This document shows, one piece after another, positions 27,980-37,005 of a DNA stretch of 64,000 nucleotides; position 1 is the first letter of the stretch; every line of letters begins with the position of its first letter. The DNA is from a virus. The stretch lies in IMG/VR virus record IMGVR_UViG_3300032242_003075, positions 1-64,000 of that record. One strand, given 5' to 3'. The notes beneath the pieces are model-generated. The model had not been told where the DNA came from. It worked only from the letters and a program-made list of their open reading frames with translations, and did not search any database. Position numbers and translations under genes: made by a program.

Positions 27980-30900
27980 TTGCCGATTCAAAATTTTAAA
28001 CAACTCATAAATGACATTAAGTGCGGTAAGCTAGCATCCCCCATTTTCACGGAAGCTGATTTAGCTGCAATTAAAGCCTGTTTACCGGCACCTCAAGACA
28101 TTCCGACCTCAAACCCGTCGATTACCAACCCAGTCATTACGAGCTGCGTTAACGATGGAATCTCTGAGGTCCAAAAAATAGTTAGGCAACAGACGAATAG
28201 ACAAGGTTTTGTGATCGAACTTGCCACCGTGAAAGCAAAGGTCCAAGAGGCCCTAGACCATTACTCGTTCATTTTAGAGTACTTCAAAGAGAGGCTTAAA
28301 TTCTTCAATGACACATTAACTAGAGTTGAACCGTTCACCTCGCAATACCTTTACTTTGGGGCTGAAGTTTCCAAATACGATAATTTAATCAAGTCACAAC
28401 TAGCCGTTCTTAGCAATTCAGGTTACGACATAACTGCTCTACAATCAATTAGCGATTCCTTAATACTAAAGTTAAGTGACGATTTTAGTAATTCATCTAA
28501 CGTTCTCAGTAATTTAACTATAACCTCACCTGTTAAGCAGTATCTAAGCTTAAGAAAACTAAAGATATCTGCTGACGGTTCTGCATTGATAGCAAAAAGG
28601 GGCGGGGCCTCCGCCCTAGCTAAAAAGATTGAATCCCTGACTCCTTTGCCTGAGCTAGCAATCGATGCTCAAGCCGAATTAGCTAAAATTTGCTCAAGTT
28701 ACAGCAGTCAGTTGAATCCAATTTTTACATCATTGACTAATTTAGTGCCATCCGAAATTAAACCTCCGAATAGGACAGCTGCTTTTGGAATTAGAATAAT
28801 AGGGCTTAATGGCTCAACAATATCAGTTTCTCACGTTGATGATCATGGTAAGTCAACTAATTCTGATAAGCAAATTAACGTGTTAACTAACGTTAACCTA
28901 ACTAAAAATCCATTCAGAAAAACTTCTGGTGAGTACTGTTACGGCATTGACCCAATGTCCAAACCTTTAGAACTTTCCGATTACGATAAGCTAGTTGGAG
29001 CTCTTTATAATAAGACCTCTTCAGGTTACGAAGGGCTTTATCGAAAATTGGCTAAACCTGTCCAATTTCTTTATTCACTTGAAGAAAGGGGACTAACAAT
29101 TGATCCATCAAAGACCGATCCTATGCTTAACGGCATTAAGGATGCCCCGGTCTCAATCAAAATTGAAGATCAAACCCTATTCATTAGCAATCAATCAACC
29201 TATGAGAAATTCTATGAAACCTTAACTTCGACACTACCGACCAAAATTAAAATTGAAAGGGCTAAAAATTTCCCAAAGGAAATATCAACAACTCTTTCCA
29301 AACTTCGAGATTTTGCTCAAAGGGAAGTTGCTGATCAATTTAGGGGAATTACTAGCATTGGTTCAGGTCTTTCGGATAAGTTAGCCTACTATAAAAAAGC
29401 GCACGATGAACTTGTTGAAAAAATAGCGGATTGTAATTCTCAAATCGATCTGTTGGACACAGCAATTAATCAAAATTCAATGAGCCCCGACTCCTTAGCC
29501 AAGGACATTTCCGTAATACCCTGTTTTTCTAGTGTCTTTTCATCACCTCAACAGATTCAAAATTGTGAGGCCGAGACCATGAAGAAGTTAGGAACCGACC
29601 CACTTCTAATAAGAACCCTTTCTGGTAATGACGCTAATCTCCCCGACCTGAACACTCCATGTTACTGGAGAGAATTTTGCAAAGAGCTAAATAAGGTTTC
29701 TTTACTTCCTGTTCCCGACCTAACTTCTCCGCCGTTTAGGTATTATCCGGTGAATAACATAATACCGACTCCGGTTGGCGTGGTGCTAGTAACGCTACCT
29801 CAAAAATGGAAACCGTTATTCGTACTACCTTCGGCTCTTGGCACGTTAATCACCTTTTTGGTGATGCCGGTCGCAGTAGTCGGAATACCTTTACCTTCAA
29901 TTTTCATGCTATACCTTTCGCCCGACGGTAGAAAGTACATGATATTTGCTCCAAACCTACCGGTTTTATATCCAAGTGCAATTCAATACGGTTATGAATT
30001 CGATTCTAATGCAATAAATCCAACCGGGCTAAGCGGGCCGCATAAAGGTCTATTCACAAAAGGTTCATTAAGTTCACCCTTATCGATTTCAGCCGCTTCG
30101 TCCAAGGCTTCCAGGCTTACTTCGATTGCCGCTGACTTGGCCCTAGGCAATAAATCCGTAATTAGATCAAAGGACGGAACTAAGATTGGCGAAATTGATT
30201 CAACCACGTATCTTGATAAGTACCTATCGACTTCTGAAAGGGCGAAAAACTCTGCCGATTTTGATCCAGCCAAGGATTTCGATAAGACGCTAACAAAGTT
30301 TAGAAAGAACGTAAATAGGCAGTTCGATAAGCTAGGCGAAATGCAAATAACAGCTGTGTCCAAATTAAAGGATAAAACCAGATCAGCTAGACACACTGGT
30401 GTGATGGATGCTGAAAATGAAAAAGATTCAAAAAACCGTAGAAATCTTAAAAATGCGGCCAGGAAAATTGATCCGATTGAACTAGGCTCAAAGATCGATA
30501 GCATACTTTCCGACGTAAATTCGTACATTGATAAGATAAAATTAGGAACGATATACTTTCCTGAGGATCCCACTAAAATGAATCCTAAATTACCTGGATC
30601 AATAAGCGGCTTAATTTCAACCCTTGAGCATGCATCCGTGGGTGGAATGATGAAACCTTCGGACTCAACTAACCTATTAAAAAAAATTAAACGATCGGCC
30701 GCCAGCATTGACCCTAATAAATTACCGGGAAAAAAGACGTTTAACTTAATCAACCCAGAAGACTTTAAAGATTTCAAGAAAGCACTAAGCGATTATTCAA
30801 GTAAAGCTCTTAAGTACCTATCGGGTGAAGAATCTCCAGCTGATGACATTGATCCGAACCTACCGGAGAAGGACCAAGCAAAGATAAAAAAGGCTGCAAC

Positions 30901-32209
30901 TTTAAGAAAAAGTCGTCTCAAAACCGCCTTAGCCTTCACGACATTAGCGGTCGCGACTCCGTCTCTCAAACTATTTGATCCAGCTGCTCCATGTTGTGAA
31001 ACCTCTCCAAACCTATTGGAAAACGCAATACCTCCTCAAGTCAAAGCCTCAATTGCAGTATTCACCGCTTTATTCGATGCATTCATTAATGGATTAACGA
31101 TAGACTCATTGCGATCAATCCTTGGCGAATCGGTTGGAACCGTTGGAATTTCCACAGTTTCGGTTATGTTCGATACGGTAGTTTCAATGTTTCCACCCAT
31201 TACGTTACCTGAAAAGCCTGACCTAGTTTCAATATCTCAAGCTTTATTAATTCCAATATTAACTGCGATTAGCATTCCACAGGCTCCAAATCCTTTGGGA
31301 GTTCCTTTACCCATACAGATAGCAATTCCGTTGGACTCAATCGTGAAACCTCTGCTCAAAGCTGCGATCGCTTATCTAATTGAGCTAATTTTAAGAATGC
31401 TAGCCGATTCGGCTAATTTATTAAAGTCAGATTCAATTAGCGGATCATCGGTTACCGTTCAGCAAATAGTTCAGCAAATTCCATGTGGAGGTTCACAAAC
31501 TGCTACAGTAACAACGACTAACGTGTCAAATACTGTCTCAATAACTTTACCTAATGGAGTTAAGGTTGACCTTAAGAAAGTTCCGACCATTCCGTTAGAC
31601 ATCATTCAGTACTTTAGCCTACTAACCTCAACCGATTTAGTAACCTTAATCCGGAACCTAGTACTGGTTTCTATCGATTCAATTCTAGTTCCTTTAAAAA
31701 CAATAATCGAGCCGATACTCTCCGTTGCAACCAGCTTGAAGGATTTATCGTACAACATAATCGAGGCCAGCAATCCTTTCATATCAACCATTAAATTGAT
31801 AAAAATGGCGATTGAATTACAGATCCCAAATTCATCAAAAATTCAAATTGCTAATTTCGATGCACTAAATGCGGTCAAAGCAGCCTATTTTCCTGTAATT
31901 GAGGCGACCGAGCCGGTGGTTTCTGAGATTGCATGGCTTGGTTCAATCGTTGCATGCGCAACTGGCCCAACTGGAATTACCTTAGCTAGAACTGCAGCAA
32001 ATCCATTTTTAAACCAGGATGATCTTCCTCCTTGGGAAAGGCTTACTCGTAAAAATCCACTGTTTGCCATCTTTTTAGATGAAATTGCATGGAGAAGTAG
32101 CCTAGTTTCGACCGGGTCTCTACTTTTTCAAACAAAAATGCCAGGGCTTTACCCAACCGCTTGGAGCCCAACCATTTTCTCAGATCCTGGAGCATTATAT
32201 CATAACTAA
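27980..32209 (+). CDS. 1409-residue protein of unknown function with hydrophobic segments
   Basis: The frame starts at TTG 27980 (MPIQNFKQLINDIKCGK); no ATG lies near the start, so TTG is the best call. The N-terminal 600 residues are mostly helical with paired Cys motifs (IKACLPAP, NPCYWREFC-like). A Pro-rich, strongly hydrophobic segment around 600-660 (VLVTLPQKWKPLFVLPSALG, LITFLVMPVAVVGIPLPSIF) and further apolar stretches at about 1040-1170 suggest membrane or intermolecular packing. A Lys/Ser/Asp-rich linker lies at 700-960. It could be a tape-measure, hub or injected virion protein, or a membrane factor. No family was recognised. It is unusual as a giant gene in the plus-strand metabolic block, between groEL and the S1-domain gene. 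Confidence 0.65.
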   Translation: MPIQNFKQLINDIKCGKLASPIFTEADLAAIKACLPAPQDIPTSNPSITNPVITSCVNDGISEVQKIVRQQTNRQGFVIELATVKAKVQEALDHYSFILEYFKERLKFFNDTLTRVEPFTSQYLYFGAEVSKYDNLIKSQLAVLSNSGYDITALQSISDSLILKLSDDFSNSSNVLSNLTITSPVKQYLSLRKLKISADGSALIAKRGGASALAKKIESLTPLPELAIDAQAELAKICSSYSSQLNPIFTSLTNLVPSEIKPPNRTAAFGIRIIGLNGSTISVSHVDDHGKSTNSDKQINVLTNVNLTKNPFRKTSGEYCYGIDPMSKPLELSDYDKLVGALYNKTSSGYEGLYRKLAKPVQFLYSLEERGLTIDPSKTDPMLNGIKDAPVSIKIEDQTLFISNQSTYEKFYETLTSTLPTKIKIERAKNFPKEISTTLSKLRDFAQREVADQFRGITSIGSGLSDKLAYYKKAHDELVEKIADCNSQIDLLDTAINQNSMSPDSLAKDISVIPCFSSVFSSPQQIQNCEAETMKKLGTDPLLIRTLSGNDANLPDLNTPCYWREFCKELNKVSLLPVPDLTSPPFRYYPVNNIIPTPVGVVLVTLPQKWKPLFVLPSALGTLITFLVMPVAVVGIPLPSIFMLYLSPDGRKYMIFAPNLPVLYPSAIQYGYEFDSNAINPTGLSGPHKGLFTKGSLSSPLSISAASSKASRLTSIAADLALGNKSVIRSKDGTKIGEIDSTTYLDKYLSTSERAKNSADFDPAKDFDKTLTKFRKNVNRQFDKLGEMQITAVSKLKDKTRSARHTGVMDAENEKDSKNRRNLKNAARKIDPIELGSKIDSILSDVNSYIDKIKLGTIYFPEDPTKMNPKLPGSISGLISTLEHASVGGMMKPSDSTNLLKKIKRSAASIDPNKLPGKKTFNLINPEDFKDFKKALSDYSSKALKYLSGEESPADDIDPNLPEKDQAKIKKAATLRKSRLKTALAFTTLAVATPSLKLFDPAAPCCETSPNLLENAIPPQVKASIAVFTALFDAFINGLTIDSLRSILGESVGTVGISTVSVMFDTVVSMFPPITLPEKPDLVSISQALLIPILTAISIPQAPNPLGVPLPIQIAIPLDSIVKPLLKAAIAYLIELILRMLADSANLLKSDSISGSSVTVQQIVQQIPCGGSQTATVTTTNVSNTVSITLPNGVKVDLKKVPTIPLDIIQYFSLLTSTDLVTLIRNLVLVSIDSILVPLKTIIEPILSVATSLKDLSYNIIEASNPFISTIKLIKMAIELQIPNSSKIQIANFDALNAVKAAYFPVIEATEPVVSEIAWLGSIVACATGPTGITLARTAANPFLNQDDLPPWERLTRKNPLFAIFLDEIAWRSSLVSTGSLLFQTKMPGLYPTAWSPTIFSDPGALYHN

Positions 32210-32264
32210 ATAAAAACTCTAATCAACTTCGGTGTATAATTAGTTAGTCACTTAAATTAAAAAC

Positions 32265-33455
32265 ATGACCAACGAACTTAATAACTCTGAAGAGATCACA
32301 AACCTCGAACATTTATTCAATCAAGGAAATAAGCGCCTAAATTCCAAGCTTAAATTAACTAGCGCTGATAAAAAAGCCGGTTTAAAAGTCTTTTGTACTG
32401 AACCTTACGCTCAAGACATGTACGACAAGTACTACTCAACAATGAGCTCATCATCCCCAGTCGCAAGCAAGGACTTTCAAATTGGGCAGATATGCAAGGT
32501 AACGGTAAAAGGAATAAACTTTGACACCAAAATGATCGAAGTTCAGGATAACCTATCCCTATCCACCATTTTTGTTCCGTTTCGTGAATTTAGCGAAGAA
32601 CCTGCTCTACTTATAAATAGTGAAGCTAACCAATCGTTTAAGGTCATGATTTATAAAACGGACGGTGGCGAATTCTTAGGTTCCGAGAGACGTTGCATTG
32701 CAATATCATATCGTGAAGATCTTGAAGAGTTCATGAAGACTGATAAGTGGTTCTACGTTAAAGTAATTAGCCTAGTTAAGGGCGGATACTTAGCGCTATA
32801 CAAAGGCACAGTGAACTGCTTTTTACCTGGCTCTCATGCAGCAGCCAATGTCATTAGAGATTTTAATGAATACCTAAATAAGGAGATCCCGGTCATGATT
32901 GAGAACTTTGATTCTGTGAATAACTTGTTCATAGTTTCATATAAGAAGTACATCAAACAAACTCTACCTCAAAGAGTCCATGAACTTAAATTTGGTGAAA
33001 AATATACAGGTACTTTAACCAATAATCCATACGAATTTGGAATGTTCATTGAATTCCAAAATTATTTCACAGGTTTACTCCATAAGACCGAGCTGTCTAA
33101 TTACTCCGAAATGACTAGATCATACAGAGTTGGTAGTTCAATAGATTTCTACATCAAGGACATCGTAATGAAGAAGGGCGAACCTAGGATCATCCTAACC
33201 GACTCTTATGATAAGATCAGCGATGAGACTCTTGCTTGGCAAGATTTAAAAAATCGAATAGACGGTAAAACTTTAGATTACACCTTAGACAAGAGAGATT
33301 TTAACCTTGAGGTTGAGCTTCCGGATAATGGATCAATTTTCAGAACGGACGTAAATCACCTAAAAGGCAGAAGTAGAATTGCTGACTCCGGTAAAATAAA
33401 AATTCAAAGAGTTGACATGATTCGTAGACAATTAAAGTTTGAATTTGTTAACTAA
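32265..33455 (+). CDS. S1-domain RNA-binding protein (ribosomal protein S1-like)
   Basis: 396 residues with at least two, probably three, S1/OB-fold modules: about 72-150 (FQIGQICKVTVKGINFD), about 150-235 (WFYVKVISLVKGGYLALYKG then NCFLPGSHAA, the S1 F-L-P-G-S pattern) and about 243-315 (LKFGEKYTGTLTNNPYEFGM then FTGLLHKTEL, the classic G-L-L-H-x-S/T-E strand). The N-terminal 70 residues and C-terminus are charged. Bacterial S1 loads mRNAs lacking Shine-Dalgarno sequences onto ribosomes, and genes in this window mostly lack such sequences. A role in translating phage mRNA or in protecting RNA is a reasonable inference. The leader contains TGTATAATTAG at 32232-32242, resembling an extended -10 promoter element. 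Confidence 0.7.
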   Translation: MTNELNNSEEITNLEHLFNQGNKRLNSKLKLTSADKKAGLKVFCTEPYAQDMYDKYYSTMSSSSPVASKDFQIGQICKVTVKGINFDTKMIEVQDNLSLSTIFVPFREFSEEPALLINSEANQSFKVMIYKTDGGEFLGSERRCIAISYREDLEEFMKTDKWFYVKVISLVKGGYLALYKGTVNCFLPGSHAAANVIRDFNEYLNKEIPVMIENFDSVNNLFIVSYKKYIKQTLPQRVHELKFGEKYTGTLTNNPYEFGMFIEFQNYFTGLLHKTELSNYSEMTRSYRVGSSIDFYIKDIVMKKGEPRIILTDSYDKISDETLAWQDLKNRIDGKTLDYTLDKRDFNLEVELPDNGSIFRTDVNHLKGRSRIADSGKIKIQRVDMIRRQLKFEFVN

Positions 33456-33480
33456 TTAACGACTTCTTAATAGCCTGGAG

Positions 33481-33488
33481 ATAAATAA
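33481..33488 (+). promoter_or_regulatory. Late-promoter-like box ATAAATAA
   Basis: GAGATAAATAATACAG lies only 5 nt before a small ATG at 33494. A transcript starting just downstream would run about 200 nt to the strong terminator at 33657-33685. Confidence 0.45.
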
Positions 33489-33493
33489 TACAG

Positions 33494-33652
33494 ATGAAAT
33501 GCTCTAACTTTAGATCAACTTTTTCTAGCAGTTCGCTGTACATTCGGTTAACAATTAGCAGTGTAATCACTCATCCATTAACCTTAAACGCAACTCCAAT
33601 TATTGAGAATTTCATCAACCTTTATAAAGACTTAAATTTTATAAGAACTTAA
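33494..33652 (+). CDS. Possible 52-residue small protein
   Basis: A short frame, MKCSNFRSTFSSSSLYIRLT... ending NFIRT, lies between a late-promoter-like box and a perfect 12-bp terminator hairpin. It is Ser-rich with no recognised motif. The ATG is so close to the promoter box that the mRNA would be nearly leaderless, so this could equally be a small non-coding RNA of about 200 nt. Confidence 0.3.
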   Translation: MKCSNFRSTFSSSSLYIRLTISSVITHPLTLNATPIIENFINLYKDLNFIRT

Positions 33653-33656
33653 ACGA

Positions 33657-33685
33657 CGCTACCCTAGTCAATAACTAGGGTAGCG
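33657..33685 (+). terminator. Strong intrinsic terminator, 12-bp perfect stem
   Basis: cgctaccctagt pairs perfectly with actagggtagcg across a 5-nt CAATA loop, followed by ctgtctttgttt. It separates the S1 gene and the short transcript region from nrdJ, which starts 35 nt later. Confidence 0.75.
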
Positions 33686-33719
33686 CTGTCTTTGTTTAAC
33701 TGATTCACAAAATAACAAA

Positions 33720-36305
33720 ATGAAACACAGAATGATAGATAATGAATTATCTAAAAAAGACCCTTTGTCGAAAACCGTATACACCAGAGAAGAAGCTGAA
33801 ATTGCTTCATTGGCTTACTTTAACGGAGACGAGCTAGCTGCAAACGTTTGGATAAACAAATACGCGTTAAAGGATTCATCCGGCAACCTTTATGAAAGTA
33901 ATCCGGAGATGATGCATCATAGAATTGCATCTGAGCTTGCAAGAATTGAAAACAACTATAAAAATCCATTAAGCGAAGATTACATTTTTTCCCTATTGGA
34001 TAAGTTTAAGTACATCATTCCGCAAGGTTCTCCAATGTCCGGCATAGGTAATGATTTTCAAACAGTTTCTCTCTCTAACTGTTTCGTGATCGGAGTTAAT
34101 GGGCCGTCCGATTCCTATGGAGCTATCATGAAAACTGATCAAGAACAGGTCCAGCTAATGAAACGCCGTGGCGGAGTAGGTCATGATCTATCAGACATTC
34201 GCCCATCCGGTTCCACCGTTAATAATTCAGCCTTAACCTCAACCGGCATAGTTCCATTTATGGAACGCTACTCAAATTCAACCCGTGAAGTAGCTCAAGG
34301 TGGTCGACGTGGAGCTCTAATGCTTTCATGTTCGGTTAGACACCCCGAAATTGAAGCTTTCGTTAACGCAAAATTGGACAGCACCAAAGTTACCGGAGCT
34401 AACATTTCAATTAAGATCCATGATGATTTTATGAATGCTGTTAAGTCAGGTACTCAGTACACTCAAAAGTACCCAATTTGGTCAGAGACCCCAAGCATAA
34501 CTCAACAAATAGACCCAAAATTTTTATGGGACAAGATCATTCATAATGCCTGGAAATCAGCTGAACCTGGAATTTTATACTGGGATCAGATTATCAGAGA
34601 ATCGTTCGCTGATCGATACGCTGACTTAGGTTACAGAACTGTGTCGACAAATCCTTGTGGAGAACTTCCTTTGTGTCCTGATGATTCTTGTAGGCTTTTA
34701 GCCGTTAACTTATTATCTTATGTCGTTAACCCTTTCACCAAGGATGCATATTTTGATTTTAATCTATTTAAAGAACACGCTCAAGTAGCTCTTCGCCTAA
34801 TGGATGACATCATTGACCTTGAAATTGAAAAAATTAGTTCAATCATTAGTAAAATTCAAAGTGATCCTGAATCGGATGAGGTTAAACGAACCGAGCTTGA
34901 GTTATGGCAAAGAATTCAGGCCAAGTGTAAAGACGGCCGCCGAACTGGTGCAGGTATCACTGCCGAGGGAGACATGCTAGCCGCCTTAAATTTACGGTAC
35001 GGTACTCCAGAAGCTACAGAATTCGCAGTTAAGGTTCATAAAACCTATGCATTAGAGGTATTTCGCTCATCTAATATTTTAGCAAGGGAACGAGGTGCAT
35101 TTAAAATATGGGACCCAACTAGAGAAGAAGGTCATCCATTTTTAGCTAGAATTAAACAATGCGACGAATCTTTATACGAAGATTTAATGAAATACGGTAG
35201 ACGAAACATAGCTCTTCTAACCATTGCACCGACTGGTACAGTTTCATTAATGTCCCAAACCACATCAGGCATTGAACCAGCTTTCATGGTATCATATAAG
35301 CGCAGAAAGAAAATCAATCCAAACGATAAGAATTCTAAAACAGATTTCATCGATTCAGTTGGAGATCATTGGGAAGAGTATCACGTATTTCATCATGGAT
35401 TTAAAAAATGGATTATGGCAAAAGGTCATAAATTCATTCCTGCTGGGGAACCTGTACATCTTGACAAATTGTCTGACTCCACCATTGAAATGCTCATCGA
35501 AAAATCTCCTTACTACAAAGCCATGGCTAACGACGTTGATTGGGTGGAAAAGGTTAGAATGCAAGGTAAAATACAGCAATGGGTGGATCATTCAATCTCA
35601 GTAACTGTTAACCTTCCCGAACATGTGACCGAGGAACTTGTTAATCAGGTGTACATGACCGCATGGGAAGAGGGCTGTAAGGGTTGCACAATATACCGTG
35701 ATGGTTCCAGATCGGGAGTCTTGGTTTCCAAGGATGAAAAAAAGAAAAATGAACTTTTTAAAGATTCGCAAGCCCCAAAGAGACCAATTGAGCTGGAATG
35801 TTCGGTTACTAAATTCATGAACAGCGGAGAACGTTGGGTCGGATTCATTGGTCTACTTAACGGAAAACCTTATGAAATTTTTACCGGCAATCATGAGAAT
35901 TTTCCCATACCAAATTATGTCGATACAGCAAAGATAGTTAGGTCTAAAAAGGACGGACAATCATCGTATGACGTTGTCTACACTGATAAACTTGGTGAAT
36001 CAATTAAAATTCCGAACTTAAATCATGCATTTGACGCTAAGTACCATGACATGGCAAAAACAATTTCAGCCGTGCTACGCCACGGAATGCCATTACCATA
36101 CGTCATCGAACTTTTAGATTCGTTGAATTTAGACGGTGATCTTATTACTACTTGGAAAGCCGGAGTTAAGCGAATGCTTAAAAAATTCGTTAAGGACGGA
36201 ACGACTATTTCCGGTAAAACCTGTAAGACGTGTGGATCCGATTCTCTTGTTTACACCGAAGGTTGTTTAACTTGCAAGAACTGTGGAGATTCAAAGTGCG
36301 GATAA
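33720..36305 (+). CDS. nrdJ: Class II (adenosylcobalamin-dependent) ribonucleotide reductase
   Basis: 861 residues. It reduces ribonucleotides to deoxyribonucleotides using a B12-derived radical, without an NrdB partner. Visible features: SLSNCFV with redox Cys121, RRGGVGHDLSDIRPSGS (149-165), the active-site loop STNPCGELPL with Cys313 and Glu315, and the APTGTVSLMSQTTSGIEPAF phosphate/radical region near 505-525. The C-terminus is Cys-rich (CKTCGSDSL...CLTCKNC), resembling the zinc-finger/redox tail of NrdJ enzymes that is regenerated by thioredoxin. No nrdA/nrdB genes were seen. The leader (CACAAAATAACAAAATG) has no Shine-Dalgarno sequence. Gene is bounded by strong terminators on both sides, so it looks like a one-gene unit. 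The host or surroundings would have to provide cobalamin. Confidence 0.92.
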   Translation: MKHRMIDNELSKKDPLSKTVYTREEAEIASLAYFNGDELAANVWINKYALKDSSGNLYESNPEMMHHRIASELARIENNYKNPLSEDYIFSLLDKFKYIIPQGSPMSGIGNDFQTVSLSNCFVIGVNGPSDSYGAIMKTDQEQVQLMKRRGGVGHDLSDIRPSGSTVNNSALTSTGIVPFMERYSNSTREVAQGGRRGALMLSCSVRHPEIEAFVNAKLDSTKVTGANISIKIHDDFMNAVKSGTQYTQKYPIWSETPSITQQIDPKFLWDKIIHNAWKSAEPGILYWDQIIRESFADRYADLGYRTVSTNPCGELPLCPDDSCRLLAVNLLSYVVNPFTKDAYFDFNLFKEHAQVALRLMDDIIDLEIEKISSIISKIQSDPESDEVKRTELELWQRIQAKCKDGRRTGAGITAEGDMLAALNLRYGTPEATEFAVKVHKTYALEVFRSSNILARERGAFKIWDPTREEGHPFLARIKQCDESLYEDLMKYGRRNIALLTIAPTGTVSLMSQTTSGIEPAFMVSYKRRKKINPNDKNSKTDFIDSVGDHWEEYHVFHHGFKKWIMAKGHKFIPAGEPVHLDKLSDSTIEMLIEKSPYYKAMANDVDWVEKVRMQGKIQQWVDHSISVTVNLPEHVTEELVNQVYMTAWEEGCKGCTIYRDGSRSGVLVSKDEKKKNELFKDSQAPKRPIELECSVTKFMNSGERWVGFIGLLNGKPYEIFTGNHENFPIPNYVDTAKIVRSKKDGQSSYDVVYTDKLGESIKIPNLNHAFDAKYHDMAKTISAVLRHGMPLPYVIELLDSLNLDGDLITTWKAGVKRMLKKFVKDGTTISGKTCKTCGSDSLVYTEGCLTCKNCGDSKCG

Positions 36306-36350
36306 CTAAAGATACGACAGTCAAACAATAAAACTTTTGTTTTAGGATTA

Positions 36351-36373
36351 GGAGGCTCCGGCCTCCTTTTTTT
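36351..36373 (+). terminator. Intrinsic terminator after nrdJ
   Basis: ggaggc-tccg-gcctcc followed by TTTTTTT. A textbook Rho-independent terminator 46 nt past the nrdJ stop, immediately before a TATAAATA box. Confidence 0.9.
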
Positions 36374-36374
36374 G

Positions 36375-36382
36375 TATAAATA
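36375..36382 (+). promoter_or_regulatory. Late-promoter box TATAAATA
   Basis: An exact T4 late consensus, TATAAATA, lies 24 nt before the ATG at 36406 and directly after the nrdJ terminator. This isolates the 175-residue head-type gene as a separate late unit. Confidence 0.65.
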
Positions 36383-36405
36383 ACCGTAACCTTGATAATA
36401 AATAC

Positions 36406-36933
36406 ATGAAAATTCTAAAATTTGAAGAATATAGATTAGTCCTAGAGGCAGAGATTGACGCTACACCTGAACCTGTCGAGCCGTTACCTCAAACTTCCCC
36501 AACTCAACCTTCTCAGCCCAGCCCATCTCCTTTACCGGACTTCGGTGAACCATCAACCTTACCGCCAGATCCAAATGCACCCGTCGTTAATAATGCACCC
36601 GTTAACATTAAGCTGGTGATGTTGGACCCAGACCGTAAGTGGCATACGTCCTACACCGATGGAGGAGGAGTCAAACGTTATCCGGAGTATGAGATCGTGC
36701 CCGCTGACCTTGAAAAATGGATAACTGATTCAAACTTAACCGCTCAGCGAGATGCAATTATGCAAGCTATTCAGGGTAAAAAATCTATGGACAAAGAGAT
36801 TTTTACTAAGTTTAAGTCAGCCTTAGCCACCTCAAAGTTAGGTAAGAATCGAGGTGACCTTGACATTCAATACGATCCAAATAAGGAACCGTCAACCACC
36901 AATCTTGACATTATTTTCGTTAAGCCAGTCTGA
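36406..36933 (+). CDS. Putative capsid-targeted internal protein (CTS-like N-terminus)
   Basis: 175 residues. The N-terminus MKILKFEEYRLVLEAE resembles the T4 capsid-targeting peptide MKTYQEFIAE found on internal head proteins. It is followed by a Pro/Ser/Gln-rich linker (about 20-65) and a compact alpha/beta domain of about 105 residues (NIKLVMLDPDRKWHTSYTDG...). No enzymatic motif was recognised. An exact TATAAATA box upstream indicates late expression, although neighbours (nrdJ, gp32) are replication genes. T4 internal proteins are packaged with the scaffold, trimmed by the prohead protease and injected with DNA; the same fate here is an inference. Confidence 0.55.
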   Translation: MKILKFEEYRLVLEAEIDATPEPVEPLPQTSPTQPSQPSPSPLPDFGEPSTLPPDPNAPVVNNAPVNIKLVMLDPDRKWHTSYTDGGGVKRYPEYEIVPADLEKWITDSNLTAQRDAIMQAIQGKKSMDKEIFTKFKSALATSKLGKNRGDLDIQYDPNKEPSTTNLDIIFVKPV

Positions 36934-37005
36934 TTTATTTTCCATTTTTTAAAAACCGAATGATGCAGTTTAGTAAAAGATTTTAACTAAAAAATCATTT
37001 GAACA

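Noticed and set aside
29992-30777. 261-codon minus-strand open frame
   Set aside because: It lies antisense within the 1409-residue plus-strand gene, has no leader or motif, and its composition mirrors the codon bias of the sense gene.
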